A stretch of 64,000 nt of DNA. It comes from Promethearchaeota archaeon. Lineage in GTDB: Archaea > Asgardarchaeota > Lokiarchaeia > Sigyniarchaeales > Promethearchaeaceae. A program made the translations under genes and the position numbers. Each line of letters starts with the position of its first letter. The stretch's first letter is position 1. Below are positions 51,825 to 62,019 of the stretch, piece by piece. A model generated the notes under the pieces. That model saw only the letters and a program-made list of their open reading frames with translations. It was not told where the DNA came from and ran no database searches. Where the stretch lies: NCBI GenBank assembly GCA_016933055.1, contig JAFGBS010000027.1, positions 62,001 through 126,000 of the forward strand, read 5' to 3'.

Positions 51825-53075
51825 TCAAAATTGTATTCTTTCTCTCATTTTTCTTAAAAACCATTCAACACTATATCTATAATCAATTTTTCTCCAAAAA
51901 TAGAGAATGACGTACCAAATGAAACTAGTTAAGAGTAGGAAGCCCGTCCATATAAAGAACTCCTCGGAAATAGGTTTAAAATATAGGTTTTGTAGAATTC
52001 GAAATAAAATTATTGAGGCAAAAGACTCGAAAATATAGATTGTGAGTGATGTCGAGCTAAACATCTGAAAAAACCGTACAATTCCTGGATTTCTGTCTTG
52101 CCCCTTATTCTGGTAGTTTTTAAAGATCAAATAAAATATTGCAATAAATAGAATTTGTGAACCTAAATTAAGTAGATGGAGTGGTAATGGCACATAGGTA
52201 CTCGTGTATCCGGCCATCATATCAAAACCGAGGAACAAAATAATTATATATGCAACTATACACGAAATCCCAACTAAAAATAAAATTAAAAATGCAGATC
52301 TTTCAAAACCGTCTTTATTAAGATTATACCCGATGAAAGCTCCACAAAAACCGAAGACAATAAGTGGAAATAAGCTAAATCTATTATGAGTTAATTTCAA
52401 CAGAAAAATTAGCAGAAAAAGTTGATTATTATCATATAAATTATTAAAAAATTGGTTGGGATTTTCAATCCAAATATCCAAAAAAACGGAAACTGCTATG
52501 GTAACTAGCAAAGCAATTCCAAAACACCCATAAAATCTACTTTTTTGTTTCTCTTTCCTCTGATATACAAAATATCCAAGCAACGAAAGAAAAATAATAA
52601 TTACCCCTATTGATTCTAACATTCCTGTTGTCGAATAATGCATTATGTTTAGAGATGAAAATTTCCACTGTTCTAACGTACCAGTCAATAAAGAATACGT
52701 TGCTTCTCCAGGATGTTCAGTACTCTTTGGTGATAAAAAACTTAACCAGATATAATGAATGATTATTAAGAGAAAACCCGATATTCCACGTTGTAAAAAA
52801 TATCGACCAGCTCGAAAATCTTTCCTAGATAAATAGTCCTGTTGGGTTCGAAACACAAACACAATTCCCGAAAGAACGCAAAAAAAACTCCCCCACAGTG
52901 AGAAAAACACAAAAGGTGTGGCTATAATTCGTACTATTATCGGACTTGTGGTCATAATTTCTTCAAATAAGGGTTTGTATTGATTTACCACCCGATATAA
53001 AAATGCATGAAGAATTATCATATATAGGATTGCTAGACCGCGAGAAAAATCGATGAATACTAATCTTTTTCCCAT
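51825..53075 (-). CDS. HGSNAT-like/DUF1624 polytopic acyltransferase
   Basis: The 416 residues hold about ten helices. The front, GKRLVFIDFSRGLAILYMIILHAF, has the R..xxD..RG....M...H arrangement of the heparan-alpha-glucosaminide N-acetyltransferase/DUF1624 family. Those proteins pass acetyl groups from cytosolic acetyl-CoA through the membrane onto sugars. The rest is weakly conserved. It could modify surface glycans or lipid-linked sugars. GTG 53084 precedes the ATG 53075 chosen here. It ends within one base of the AMP phosphorylase stop on the opposite strand. Confidence 0.7.
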   Translation of the reverse strand: MGKRLVFIDFSRGLAILYMIILHAFLYRVVNQYKPLFEEIMTTSPIIVRIIATPFVFFSLWGSFFCVLSGIVFVFRTQQDYLSRKDFRAGRYFLQRGISGFLLIIIHYIWLSFLSPKSTEHPGEATYSLLTGTLEQWKFSSLNIMHYSTTGMLESIGVIIIFLSLLGYFVYQRKEKQKSRFYGCFGIALLVTIAVSVFLDIWIENPNQFFNNLYDNNQLFLLIFLLKLTHNRFSLFPLIVFGFCGAFIGYNLNKDGFERSAFLILFLVGISCIVAYIIILFLGFDMMAGYTSTYVPLPLHLLNLGSQILFIAIFYLIFKNYQNKGQDRNPGIVRFFQMFSSTSLTIYIFESFASIILFRILQNLYFKPISEEFFIWTGFLLLTSFIWYVILYFWRKIDYRYSVEWFLRKMRERIQF

Positions 53076-53087
53076 GATTTCCACGGT

Positions 53088-54914
53088 TTATATTGAATTT
53101 TCTGTACTCATTTGTAATTCATATAGATCCACTATTTCATCAACCTTTGAGCAATCATAAATGTCCTTTTCATCTCGCACCCGTTGGAAAACGGGAAATC
53201 TAACAGAATAACCGGAGTCATGCACCTGTCCATTATAAAATTTTCCTACGTCCGCTTTTTGGCTAATGGTTAATTCATCTCCAGCAATCTCGATCACAAT
53301 ACTAGGTTTAAACCAAATATCGGGATTTTCTGTATTGCAAACCACATTTTCAGGGCGGGTCACTGTTTTAATAAATTGGAATGCATTCCAAAAGTATTCA
53401 ATATCCTCATCACTAAATCCTGTCGCAACTCGGGTGAGAAATTCAAATTTCTCATTTTCTTCATTAAATACTGCAACCAAAAGCGTTCCAAATCGATTAG
53501 CACGCCTTCCCTTCCCCATAAGTGCACCAATCGGAACTACATCAATAGTATCTTTCATTTTTCCCGCTTCAAGGGATTTTAATTTTATCCACAAAAATCC
53601 CCGATTACCTGCTTTGTATACAGATTCAGATGGATCGATAGATTTATTCATAGTGCCTTCACAATTCTTTGCTCTAGCTTCTTTGAAGAAATCTACTAAT
53701 TGTTCGGTGGTATTTATGGTGGTTTGAGATACTAAACGAATATTTTTAGTTTCTCTTGTAATTTTTTCTAATAATGAACGACGTTCTAGCATAGATTTAT
53801 CCATTACAACAATTCGTTTTCTATCATCTTCGAGATATAGGAGATCAAATAGAAATAGACAAACGGGAACTTTTTCGATGAACTGTTTAACGTCATATTT
53901 ACGTCTTCGAGTGCTTAAAACTTGGAAGGGTAATAAATTTTCGTATAAAGGGTCCATAGCCACTGTCTCACCTTCTAAAATGGCATTTTCCGCCTGAATA
54001 TTTTCTAGAATTGCTTGCTGGATATCAGGATACTGTTCGGAAATGTTTTTTAATCTCCTAGAAAATAAAGCAACTGAACGCCCTTTTTTATGGATTTGTA
54101 AGCGTTCTCCATCTAATTTATATTCACTTACACATTTTCCTCCTAGCTTATCCAGAATTTGAGTATATTCTAATCGGGAAGCTAGCATCATTCGAATTGG
54201 TAATCCTACTTGAATATGAATAGATTCTAGACCTGATAAACCATTTTCCCGGATGATCTGTCCAATATATCCGAGATCGGGGTAAATATTATAAGTTTTT
54301 TCAATTATTTCTCGGTATTTCTTATCTTGGAGAAATGCAACAGCGAGAGCATCCATAATAGTAGCATCAGAAACTCCAACGCGCATAGATGAATTGAGAA
54401 TACGTATAAGGTATTTTGCCATACTAGGGGAACATCTGGCGAGTAACCAGCGAATTTTGTCATATTTACGACCTAACGACTTTGTCCCGCTAACTGCTGC
54501 TATTTCTGTTAATTTTTCGTAGATGTCTTTAATAGAAAGAGTTTCGTGTTGAATTCCCATGAATGCAGTAATTTGCCCTTGCTTCGTTTTCCCTCCCGCA
54601 AGGCTAGCTGCAGTTTCTCCCAAATCACCGGTTTTTACCATTAATGATTTCACTAGAGATGCATCTGCGGCATAATGGGAAGAAATTGCCTCTAATAATG
54701 TTTTTTCTGCTAACCCAAGTTTAGGTTGTTCAGATATTTCTGAATATAATGTTCCTTGTGTGAGATAAATTATTTTTTCGAGATCACCTTTATCTAAAGT
54801 TTCGGGATTATCACGTATGGAGATAAACAGTTCTGAAAGAATATCCAAGATTTCCAATCGTTTGGATGTGGATGAAATTCTCTCGTAATATTGCACAAGG
54901 GTTTGAAATTCCAT
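53088..54914 (-). CDS. lig: ATP-dependent DNA ligase
   Basis: The 608 residues include an N-terminal DNA-binding helical domain and the adenylation domain. The nucleophile is K266 in EYKLDGERLQIH (motif I). Further motifs are FSRRLKNISEQYPD (III), AILEGETVAMD (IV), ENCEGTMNKS-type VEGxxxK (IVa) and WIKLK (V). The OB-fold domain ends the protein, without a clear PIP motif. It seals nicks by ligase-adenylate and DNA-adenylate intermediates in replication and repair. The length is as in archaeal replicative ligases. 'lig' is used generically. Confidence 0.95.
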   Translation of the reverse strand: MEFQTLVQYYERISSTSKRLEILDILSELFISIRDNPETLDKGDLEKIIYLTQGTLYSEISEQPKLGLAEKTLLEAISSHYAADASLVKSLMVKTGDLGETAASLAGGKTKQGQITAFMGIQHETLSIKDIYEKLTEIAAVSGTKSLGRKYDKIRWLLARCSPSMAKYLIRILNSSMRVGVSDATIMDALAVAFLQDKKYREIIEKTYNIYPDLGYIGQIIRENGLSGLESIHIQVGLPIRMMLASRLEYTQILDKLGGKCVSEYKLDGERLQIHKKGRSVALFSRRLKNISEQYPDIQQAILENIQAENAILEGETVAMDPLYENLLPFQVLSTRRRKYDVKQFIEKVPVCLFLFDLLYLEDDRKRIVVMDKSMLERRSLLEKITRETKNIRLVSQTTINTTEQLVDFFKEARAKNCEGTMNKSIDPSESVYKAGNRGFLWIKLKSLEAGKMKDTIDVVPIGALMGKGRRANRFGTLLVAVFNEENEKFEFLTRVATGFSDEDIEYFWNAFQFIKTVTRPENVVCNTENPDIWFKPSIVIEIAGDELTISQKADVGKFYNGQVHDSGYSVRFPVFQRVRDEKDIYDCSKVDEIVDLYELQMSTENSI

Positions 54915-54972
54915 AAAATATTCACAGATGGGGAAGTATAAAAAAGATAATTAATTAACTGGTATGAATTTC

Positions 54973-55923
54973 TTATTTTTTTAATGCATCTATAAGGGTA
55001 TAGAATGTAGTTTGGATATTACTTTTTATTGTTGGATCGATATCATTGAAAGATCCCTCGTGAAATTTTACTTTTCCCTCCTCAATATGGAATTTAGCTA
55101 TCGGACCATCCATATATTCAATACTGACGGTTTTTTCATCAAGACGCGATACCCAAATATCTTTAAAGTGAGAAAGTATAGCCATAACCACGCATCCTTT
55201 TTGCACCGATTCCATCGGGTCCTTAATTATGAAAAGTGGTGCAGGTTCAGGAACTGCATCATCATCTGCATACTCTGAAGCAATTATTGGGGGTTCTTCT
55301 ACCGTTAATTCTTGTTCTTCTTTAGTTTCAAGAGGATCAGTCTTAGGGATTGGTGTAGGATCTATGAAAGGAACACTGACAGGGGGTTCAGGGAAGGATT
55401 CAGGTTCTGATGTAACTTCGTGTGCTGATGCTCCTTGTGAGGAAGCAGAAATTTGTGTCGCAGTAGATTTCGGTTCAACAATAGGCACTTCAATAGGTTG
55501 TGCTTGTTCAAAATGTTCCTCTATCGGAAGAGGTTCACTGGGACCTCCGAATGTGATGACAAATCCTCCTGCATCAGTCACTGATCGGGACAGTAATTCC
55601 ATAAATTTATTATTCAATTCATCGGTTTCAGAGTCTCTCCCAATTTTTCGCTCATCTATCTCATAAATAGTATCTAATCCCCTGCCCACAATCGATTTGC
55701 CAATAGTATATCCATGCCCCTTTAAACTCTGAGCTTGACGAAGTGCAGTTCTTTTGCTCACTAATCCCCGCTTTGCTCCGAACCAGAGCCAAACTGCCAT
55801 ATTCTCCTCATCTAAAACCATTACAATATTTTCTGATTTCAGATTTCCTTTACTCCATTCGACGGGACTACTAACGCCACCATCTTCCACTAAAAACATA
55901 AGTGCGAACGTTCTACTTGTCAT
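54973..55923 (-). CDS. Gelsolin-like domain protein
   Basis: From ATG 55923 this is 316 residues (the frame stays open upstream to 56016). Residues 33-95 (ENIVMVLDEENMAVWLWFGAKRGLVSKRTALRQAQ) have the gelsolin/ADF-type pattern of a strand, a V/IWxG turn and a helix with regular Ala and Gln. A long acidic, Pro/Ser-rich linker (about 155-240) follows. A C-terminal domain of about 75 residues (VVMAILSHFKDIWVSRLDEKTVSIEYMDG...) ends in a helix. Asgard gelsolin-like proteins act on actin, so the assignment would fit, but identity is low. It lies 34 bases after the next gene on the same strand. Confidence 0.5.
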   Translation of the reverse strand: MTSRTFALMFLVEDGGVSSPVEWSKGNLKSENIVMVLDEENMAVWLWFGAKRGLVSKRTALRQAQSLKGHGYTIGKSIVGRGLDTIYEIDERKIGRDSETDELNNKFMELLSRSVTDAGGFVITFGGPSEPLPIEEHFEQAQPIEVPIVEPKSTATQISASSQGASAHEVTSEPESFPEPPVSVPFIDPTPIPKTDPLETKEEQELTVEEPPIIASEYADDDAVPEPAPLFIIKDPMESVQKGCVVMAILSHFKDIWVSRLDEKTVSIEYMDGPIAKFHIEEGKVKFHEGSFNDIDPTIKSNIQTTFYTLIDALKK

Positions 55924-55957
55924 TATAGGGAAAAAAAGATCGTGAAAACCTAAATTA

Positions 55958-56506
55958 TTACTGATCAAATGGCATGTACGCAATAAGAGAATAAATTTTG
56001 AAACTAAGAAACTCAAGAAATTCGCTAGGAATATCTAACTGTTTAATCAATTCTAAACACACATTCGCAAAATCCACCACACTACCGCAAAAGCGGGAAA
56101 ATCGGGTTCTAACAGATAAAGGTTCGAAATCTTCGAATTTAATCTGGATATCTAAGACATCATCATTCAGTTTAGAAAATATCCATATCGATTCCTTTTT
56201 AAAACCAATTTGATTAAATAAATCTAATCTTCTCATCGATTTTCCAATCTCTAAATTGTATAGATCTTGGACAACATCAATTATCCGATCAATAAAGTCG
56301 ATCACATCAACTTTTCGCACAATGTAGCTTTCCAGTGTTGATTTTCTTATCGTTTTGGATACGTCCTCAAAAAAAACAAACTCAATAATCAAATCACTAA
56401 TAAAAAGTTGCTCTAGATCCTCGATTTCACTCGCTGAATGATACTTAGGAATCGAGTTAAAATTGAAGTTTACACGGGTATAGTAATCCTGATAGCTTTT
56501 AGTCAT
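55958..56506 (-). CDS. Hypothetical helical protein upstream of gelsolin-like gene
   Basis: The 182 residues are soluble, acidic and mixed alpha/beta, with two long helical stretches (DLEQLFISDLIIEFVFFEDVSKTIRKS and VIDFIDRIIDVVQDLYNLE). There is no signal peptide or known motif. The short gap to the gelsolin-like gene suggests one transcript and perhaps a shared cytoskeletal or membrane role. No further assignment is possible. Confidence 0.6.
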   Translation of the reverse strand: MTKSYQDYYTRVNFNFNSIPKYHSASEIEDLEQLFISDLIIEFVFFEDVSKTIRKSTLESYIVRKVDVIDFIDRIIDVVQDLYNLEIGKSMRRLDLFNQIGFKKESIWIFSKLNDDVLDIQIKFEDFEPLSVRTRFSRFCGSVVDFANVCLELIKQLDIPSEFLEFLSFKIYSLIAYMPFDQ

Positions 56507-56642
56507 AAGGGATCTGATCTCAGTGTTCTCTAAAGCAGTGGATAATTAAAATAAAGAATGTTGATCTCAACCTAAACATGTTTGGTTGATGAATTGGATG
56601 ATTGGGAGAATTCCAAAGTTTATTTATAACAGAAATTATATC

Positions 56643-56666
56643 ATCTGGATATATTATCTGGATATA
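56643..56666. repeat. Tandem 11-base direct repeat in divergent promoter region
   Basis: ATCTGGATATA occurs at 56643-56653 and again at 56656-56666, a 13-base period, in the gap between the divergent genes at 56506 and 56752. It may be a regulator site with two half-sites on one face of DNA, or a small duplication. Confidence 0.4.
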
Positions 56667-56751
56667 CATTGTTAGAAAATTATGCGCATGCAATTCAATA
56701 GGGTCGTAAAAGATAGATCGATTTTTATGTTCCAATAATTGTATATGTTGT

Positions 56752-58137
56752 ATGGGTGATCTCATTCAAAATAATATATTTATAGTCATTCCCTCATGGC
56801 AGAAACTCCTTGATTATCCGACTCTAGGATGTTATATTGACCATAATCAAATTGTCTCGAACATTTTATCCGACCCAATTATTTTTTTTGGAGGTCTAGA
56901 AGCCACTAAGAAGGTGGAAGATCAATTTCTACACTTTATCTTTGGAGTTGGTTATTATTATGTGAAATTCGAATTAGAAGATGGAGGTCGATACATATTA
57001 GACAATAGATTAATATCAGGATTAATTTTATCTGATTTTGTTTATGATAAATTAGTGACGGCTAAATCAACGGCATTTCAAAATTCACATGATCTTATAG
57101 CTAATGAGTACATCTTCAAAGTTCCCATCAATTTGGCAGACAAAACAAATACACAACGAACCTTTATTGATGGTACTTTAATGCGTCAAATATTCATCCC
57201 CTATAAAGAAGTAATTATGGAGATGATGAAAAAGGTGCAATCCGATGAAAAATTCCCTGTCCATTCTGTTTTATGTGCGACTTATGATAAGTTTGACCAA
57301 ATCTTACTGGGAGTTCGCTTAAATCCTGTATCCATGAAAGACTATCTTAAACCAATTCCAGGGATTTTACATATTGATTATGGGGCTGAACAACTACTTC
57401 ACCAAGCGTTCACTAACGAAGATATTGGAATGATTCTGAAGATCGTGCAAAATCTCAAAAAAACCTATTCGACTCTTGCATTCAATCCAATCCAATTAAA
57501 TACGTTATTAGAAAATGCATCATTTGCCTTGGAATCGAATTTTCCCAACCCCCGTATACCCCCGGAAAGACCAGCTCAGAGATTAAAAGCATCAATCTTG
57601 TTTACTGCATCAGAAAATGAAAGAATTACGGAATGGCCGAAAAACATTCCGTCATTGGAAAATTATAAACTGGGAATAGATATAAAAAGCGTTGAAAATA
57701 TCGCTTCGAGGATATCAGAAAAACCATATGATGGTCCTCAATTTAAAGAAGTGGATACTAACGATTATCAACTTGGGGGAATGAACTCTGAGGAAGAATT
57801 TAAGTTAAGAGAACTATCACATAAAAGAGTTCCATCCAAACCATTACCATCGATACCAACAAGTAATATTATCGAAATTTTAGAAGTCTTCCGAACAATG
57901 ATAGAGGAGGATTATAGTATTATCGATATTGGAAAATGCCTTGAAATTGCAAGGGACAATATCCGGAAAATAACACTTCATACGGAATTTATGTTCGAAA
58001 TGGGAAAATGGGCTAATATTTACTCTAAGCATGAGCCTAATATCGCATTCAACAAAAAGGAAAAATCTCGATTCCTTGAAATCGTCAACGAATGGATAAA
58101 AATAGCTAAGATATCAAACTATCCAAAAATCGAGTGA
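56752..58137 (+). CDS. Unrecognised large soluble protein
   Basis: The 461 residues have no signal peptide or membrane helix and no motif that I can assign. The first 240 residues look alpha/beta with many aromatic strands (FIFGVGYYYVKFELEDGGRYIL). A Pro-rich, charged linker lies near 265-285 and 360-375 (HKRVPSKPLPSIPTSN). The C-terminal 90 residues are helical. It is divergent from the gelsolin-like gene pair, which may be a clue to a shared theme. Start and codon pattern support a real gene. Confidence 0.6.
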   Translation: MGDLIQNNIFIVIPSWQKLLDYPTLGCYIDHNQIVSNILSDPIIFFGGLEATKKVEDQFLHFIFGVGYYYVKFELEDGGRYILDNRLISGLILSDFVYDKLVTAKSTAFQNSHDLIANEYIFKVPINLADKTNTQRTFIDGTLMRQIFIPYKEVIMEMMKKVQSDEKFPVHSVLCATYDKFDQILLGVRLNPVSMKDYLKPIPGILHIDYGAEQLLHQAFTNEDIGMILKIVQNLKKTYSTLAFNPIQLNTLLENASFALESNFPNPRIPPERPAQRLKASILFTASENERITEWPKNIPSLENYKLGIDIKSVENIASRISEKPYDGPQFKEVDTNDYQLGGMNSEEEFKLRELSHKRVPSKPLPSIPTSNIIEILEVFRTMIEEDYSIIDIGKCLEIARDNIRKITLHTEFMFEMGKWANIYSKHEPNIAFNKKEKSRFLEIVNEWIKIAKISNYPKIE

Positions 58138-58232
58138 TTTTTGTTTATACTACTACTAAATTCTCCTTGTAAATCTATGTGGGGAACATTCATTAGGTAG
58201 TCTTCAGTGTTTAACATAGGGGATATCAGAAG

Positions 58233-61013
58233 ATGGCAATAGACTGGGATAAATATTCTTTAAAAATAAATGGTGAACGAGTATTTTTAATTGGTGGAGA
58301 ATTTCATTATTGGAGACTCCCAGATAAAGAACGGTGGGATTATATACTAAAATCATATAAAGGTGCAGGACTAAATTGTGTGAGGATCTATTTTCATTGG
58401 GGTTTTCATAATCCGGCAGAGGATGTGTTCATCTTCCATGGAAATCGTGATATAAACTATTTATTGAAGTTATGCGAGGAAATTGGATTATATGTGTTTG
58501 TTGCAGCGGGTCCTTATATTTGTGCGGAAACCAATGCGGGGGGATTTCCCACTTGGATGATTCAAAAGCAAAATGTCCGAGTTCGACATATGAAAAGCAC
58601 GCTCCATCAAGAATACGATCCGAAATATATGGAATATTGTAAAAAATGGTATGAAAAATTTATCCCAGAAATTAAAGCCCATCAATTAACAGAAAATAAT
58701 CCAGACGGTTGTATTATTGGATTTCAAATAGAAAACGAATATCCAGAAAAAGCCTATGGTATTAAAAGCTTACCTAGATACATGGAAGAGTTGAAACAAT
58801 ATGCTGAAGAATTTGGTATAGTAGTCCCAATTTATCACAATGATTTTATCGAATTAGGATCTTGGAATGGATTGGTTGACTTATATGGTTACGATAAATA
58901 TGTTATTTTTGCCGATAAGCATCCAAAATCCCTTCCATTAAAATCATGGTCACCTAAGAGTTTTATGAAAGCGGTTGATTCCTCTGAGAAAAAAATACGT
59001 GAGCTGGGACCCCCTGCTTCTAACGGTCCTCTTTTCATACCAGAACTACAAGGAGGTTGGTATAATCACTGGACGATTCTTTACGGGTATGATGAACTAT
59101 ATACTTATTTTGGACCCACTTATCAGAAAGTCTTATGTCAAAGTTTCTTAGCGCAAGGAGTTACTGCAATGAGTCTTTACATGTTCTACGGTGGAACAAA
59201 TTATGGAAGTATCGGAAATCCGGAAGTCTATACTAGTTATGACTATTCTGCATGTATTCGGGAATATGGATATCAATCAGATCGAATGCGGCATTTTCGC
59301 CTATTTTCCCTATTCACTCGTAGTTTCAATGACTCCCTTACTGAAACTAATCCTATCGATAAAATCGATATTTATTGTTCACAAAAGGATATTCTTTACA
59401 AGCAAAGAAGATCTTTGAATGGCACTGATTTCTATTTCTTCCGCAATTTTAATGAACATAAACAAGAATTTACTATCGAATTAGATGATGGCACCGTGGT
59501 ACCCAAATTGCAGAAACAACATCTAGAGTATAAAGACGGATTTATTGCAGTTGGAAATCACAAACTAAATGAGAACTTCACGATTAAATTTTGCTCACTT
59601 CCGATCATTCTCAAAAGTAAGTTTCGAGATGGAACTTTATTGGTTGTGTACCAGAACGGCGGGGAATTGATATTGGAAGGTACGGGGTTCCGTTCTAAAT
59701 ATATCAATCAAATCGAAGCCGAAAATTTCACTCGATTTTGGTTTGTGAACCGTGGGTATGATACAATCACCTCGGATACTGGTCATAAGCTGTATATTGT
59801 GTGTCTGGATGAAGATCACGCCTTGAGTTTTAATAGTAACTTATCAGATAGTAATTTTCGAGGAATGTGGGGGGCGTACTCATCGTTCTTCCAAAATAAT
59901 GGAAGTGTAGAAATTGAAATCTTCAAGAATGAAGAAACTGTACTTTTATGCGAGAAAGATGAGGTACCTTTATTCCAGTCTACATCATTATATAATATTC
60001 CAGGAGTTCATACTTCACGATTTGATGATAATCCACAAGTGAGTATAACCTCCTTAAAAGGATGGAAAAAAAAGAAAACACAATGGGAGTACATTGATGA
60101 TTCTGAAATTTGGAGACCCATTATTATAGAAGCCCATGACCCTCTCAATTACGGATTTACATCGGGACACATCCTATATAAATGTGAATTTACCCCAAAA
60201 TCTTATAATAATCTGCAACTGAAATTAAATGCTAGACATAAAGCTGCAATTTGGTTGAATGGCTCCTTTGTTGGAGGTCTTGCGAATTACACAGCGAAAA
60301 CCCAATCCGTATTCAAACCAGGTCCTATGAATGGTCCAGATTTAAAATTTTTAGGAGCAAAGACATTCGACTTAACGCCCTACCTTACTCATGATAAGAA
60401 TGTCCTATTCATTATCACGGAATCCTTGGGTCAATCAAAACATTTCTTTCCCACTAATGATTCAAAAAATCCACGTGGAATTCTTAATGCAAAATTTTCG
60501 AAGCAAGTTTTAAACAAACGATGGTATATCTCAGGGATTAATGTTACTAATTTGTCCGATCCCTTCGATACTGCAGGATTACCTGGTGAGAAACGAAACT
60601 ACCATATAAACTCGAATGGAAATGATTGGAAATCCGTAGGTACATGGAAGATTTTGCCCGAAGATCAGATTGTGTGGTATTCGACTACTTTTGGTTTAGA
60701 TTTAATAAAAAATGAGCGAATTCCACTTCGTGTACATATTGAGGGGAAGCACAATTGTTCCATTTATCTAAACGGTCATTGTATTGGACGTTATTGGGGT
60801 GGTGCTGGTCCTCAGAATGACTTCTATCTTATGGATTCACTTTTGCGAGTTAAGAATACTTTGACATTAGCTTGCTGGACTTCAATTCCTGATGAAATTA
60901 AGATAGTTATCGAACCCTATAACATTGATTCTAATAGTGGGAATATAAAGAAAAACGGAAAACCACGAGATGTTGAGATATTTAAAACAAAGACTAAAGA
61001 AATTTTCTTCTAA
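58233..61013 (+). CDS. GH35 beta-galactosidase
   Basis: This 926-residue glycoside hydrolase has a GH35 catalytic barrel (about 1-340): GGEFHYWRLP at 21-30, NCVRIYFHWGFHNP, the acid/base in QIENEY (E169) and the nucleophile in FIPELQGGWY (E271). C-terminal jelly-roll domains follow, including WLNGSFVGG and YLNGHCIGRYWGGAGPQ typical of GH35. It hydrolyses terminal beta-galactosides with retention. There is no signal peptide, so cytosolic action on imported oligosaccharide is likely. It reads alone; no transporter is adjacent. It is long compared with bacterial GH35 enzymes. Confidence 0.93.
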   Translation: MAIDWDKYSLKINGERVFLIGGEFHYWRLPDKERWDYILKSYKGAGLNCVRIYFHWGFHNPAEDVFIFHGNRDINYLLKLCEEIGLYVFVAAGPYICAETNAGGFPTWMIQKQNVRVRHMKSTLHQEYDPKYMEYCKKWYEKFIPEIKAHQLTENNPDGCIIGFQIENEYPEKAYGIKSLPRYMEELKQYAEEFGIVVPIYHNDFIELGSWNGLVDLYGYDKYVIFADKHPKSLPLKSWSPKSFMKAVDSSEKKIRELGPPASNGPLFIPELQGGWYNHWTILYGYDELYTYFGPTYQKVLCQSFLAQGVTAMSLYMFYGGTNYGSIGNPEVYTSYDYSACIREYGYQSDRMRHFRLFSLFTRSFNDSLTETNPIDKIDIYCSQKDILYKQRRSLNGTDFYFFRNFNEHKQEFTIELDDGTVVPKLQKQHLEYKDGFIAVGNHKLNENFTIKFCSLPIILKSKFRDGTLLVVYQNGGELILEGTGFRSKYINQIEAENFTRFWFVNRGYDTITSDTGHKLYIVCLDEDHALSFNSNLSDSNFRGMWGAYSSFFQNNGSVEIEIFKNEETVLLCEKDEVPLFQSTSLYNIPGVHTSRFDDNPQVSITSLKGWKKKKTQWEYIDDSEIWRPIIIEAHDPLNYGFTSGHILYKCEFTPKSYNNLQLKLNARHKAAIWLNGSFVGGLANYTAKTQSVFKPGPMNGPDLKFLGAKTFDLTPYLTHDKNVLFIITESLGQSKHFFPTNDSKNPRGILNAKFSKQVLNKRWYISGINVTNLSDPFDTAGLPGEKRNYHINSNGNDWKSVGTWKILPEDQIVWYSTTFGLDLIKNERIPLRVHIEGKHNCSIYLNGHCIGRYWGGAGPQNDFYLMDSLLRVKNTLTLACWTSIPDEIKIVIEPYNIDSNSGNIKKNGKPRDVEIFKTKTKEIFF

Positions 61014-61151
61014 AATTTTACTTATCCCTTAATCTCGCAAAAGAAGGAAGATATCTGATAATATCTGGATTTTTCAATATTTTAATAACGTTCTGAACTT
61101 CGATCTAATGGAGAACTTTATTATTCTAAATATATTGAAAAATGAACAAAC

Positions 61152-61805
61152 ATGAGTCAACAACAACAAGCACCGCAAAACGATGTTGAACATCATCTGT
61201 ACAATTTGGGTCGATATTTACGGGATCTCGCGACTTGGACATGGCTATCCATCTTCTTTTTCTGGTTGATTTTCCCATTGGTATTTCTTATCAAGCGAAA
61301 AATTCAGTTTCTGATTGAAATGGATAAATTAAATCGGAAAATAAAAGATTATGACCTCGAACGGGCATTTCTTTTCCAGATTATTGGGTTAATCGTGACG
61401 GTTGTTGCATTTTTTGTAGGGTGGGTCTTTCTCATCATTTCTTATGATGCCTTAGAGAAATGGGGGAAACGGTATGCTAACGAACATCCCAGTAATAATA
61501 TGGTACAGTTCGTTAGCGGGATGAGAACAACGAAAATGGGCTTAATTTTTTCCCCAATAGTGATAGGATTGTTTATCGTTCCAGTAGGCATGAAACGAGC
61601 TGGAAATGCTTTAATGGTGATATTTGGAGGACAAACATACTCAATTCAAAACGGAAAAGAAAATACTACAGCTTCTTCATCATCATCTGAAATCGAACTA
61701 TTTCGCCAAGAGGTCACAGGATATCGTCCGAAATTCTGTCTATCTTGCGGGAACCCGGTAGAAGAAGATCTAAAATTCTGTAAAAATTGTGGCACACCCT
61801 TATAG
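61152..61805 (+). CDS. DUF4234-like membrane protein with C-terminal zinc ribbon
   Basis: The 217 residues have a polar Gln-rich N-terminus, two or three hydrophobic segments (about 32-50, 72-95 and 130-150) and a C-terminal ribbon with FCLSCGNPVEEDLKFCKNCG. The layout of helices and a terminal zinc ribbon recalls small Zn-ribbon membrane proteins such as DUF4234 types. Its function is unknown. A hairpin with a T-run follows 160 bases later. It resembles the first gene of the window only in the ribbon. Confidence 0.65.
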   Translation: MSQQQQAPQNDVEHHLYNLGRYLRDLATWTWLSIFFFWLIFPLVFLIKRKIQFLIEMDKLNRKIKDYDLERAFLFQIIGLIVTVVAFFVGWVFLIISYDALEKWGKRYANEHPSNNMVQFVSGMRTTKMGLIFSPIVIGLFIVPVGMKRAGNALMVIFGGQTYSIQNGKENTTASSSSSEIELFRQEVTGYRPKFCLSCGNPVEEDLKFCKNCGTPL

Positions 61806-61967
61806 AAATCCAAGTCATATTTTTATTCAAGTTTACGAGAAAGTGTGCTATATGATGATTTTAGTTTATAGTTCGAAGAATCTATTACACACGTGTAAAT
61901 AAAAAATTCATTCAGATTGATTTATCTTACCACACCAAATTACTCTTTCTATTTCTAGGCACATCTT

Positions 61968-61999
61968 GAGTTGGGCAATTTTTGCCCACTCGTTTTTTT
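61968..61999 (+). terminator. Hairpin terminator with T9 tail
   Basis: GAG-T-TGGGCA pairs with TGCCCA-CTC around a short T-rich loop (61968-61991), followed by a G and nine T residues. This has the form of a bacterial-style intrinsic terminator on the plus strand after the zinc-ribbon membrane gene. The minus strand reads toward it from the gene at 62020. Confidence 0.65.
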
Positions 62000-62019
62000 T
62001 TCTTTCTCATCATTATTTA

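Noticed and set aside
53266..53727. 153-codon plus-strand frame
   Set aside because: Antisense shadow inside the DNA ligase gene, with no family features or ribosome site.
55229..55666. 145-codon Ser/Gly-rich plus-strand frame
   Set aside because: It is the complement of the acidic Pro/Ser/Glu-rich linker of the gelsolin-like protein; the low-complexity sequence explains the long open frame.
56520..56765. 81-codon reverse frame between divergent genes
   Set aside because: It overlaps the start of the plus-strand gene at 56752, is rich in His and Ile without any pattern, and occupies the promoter region.
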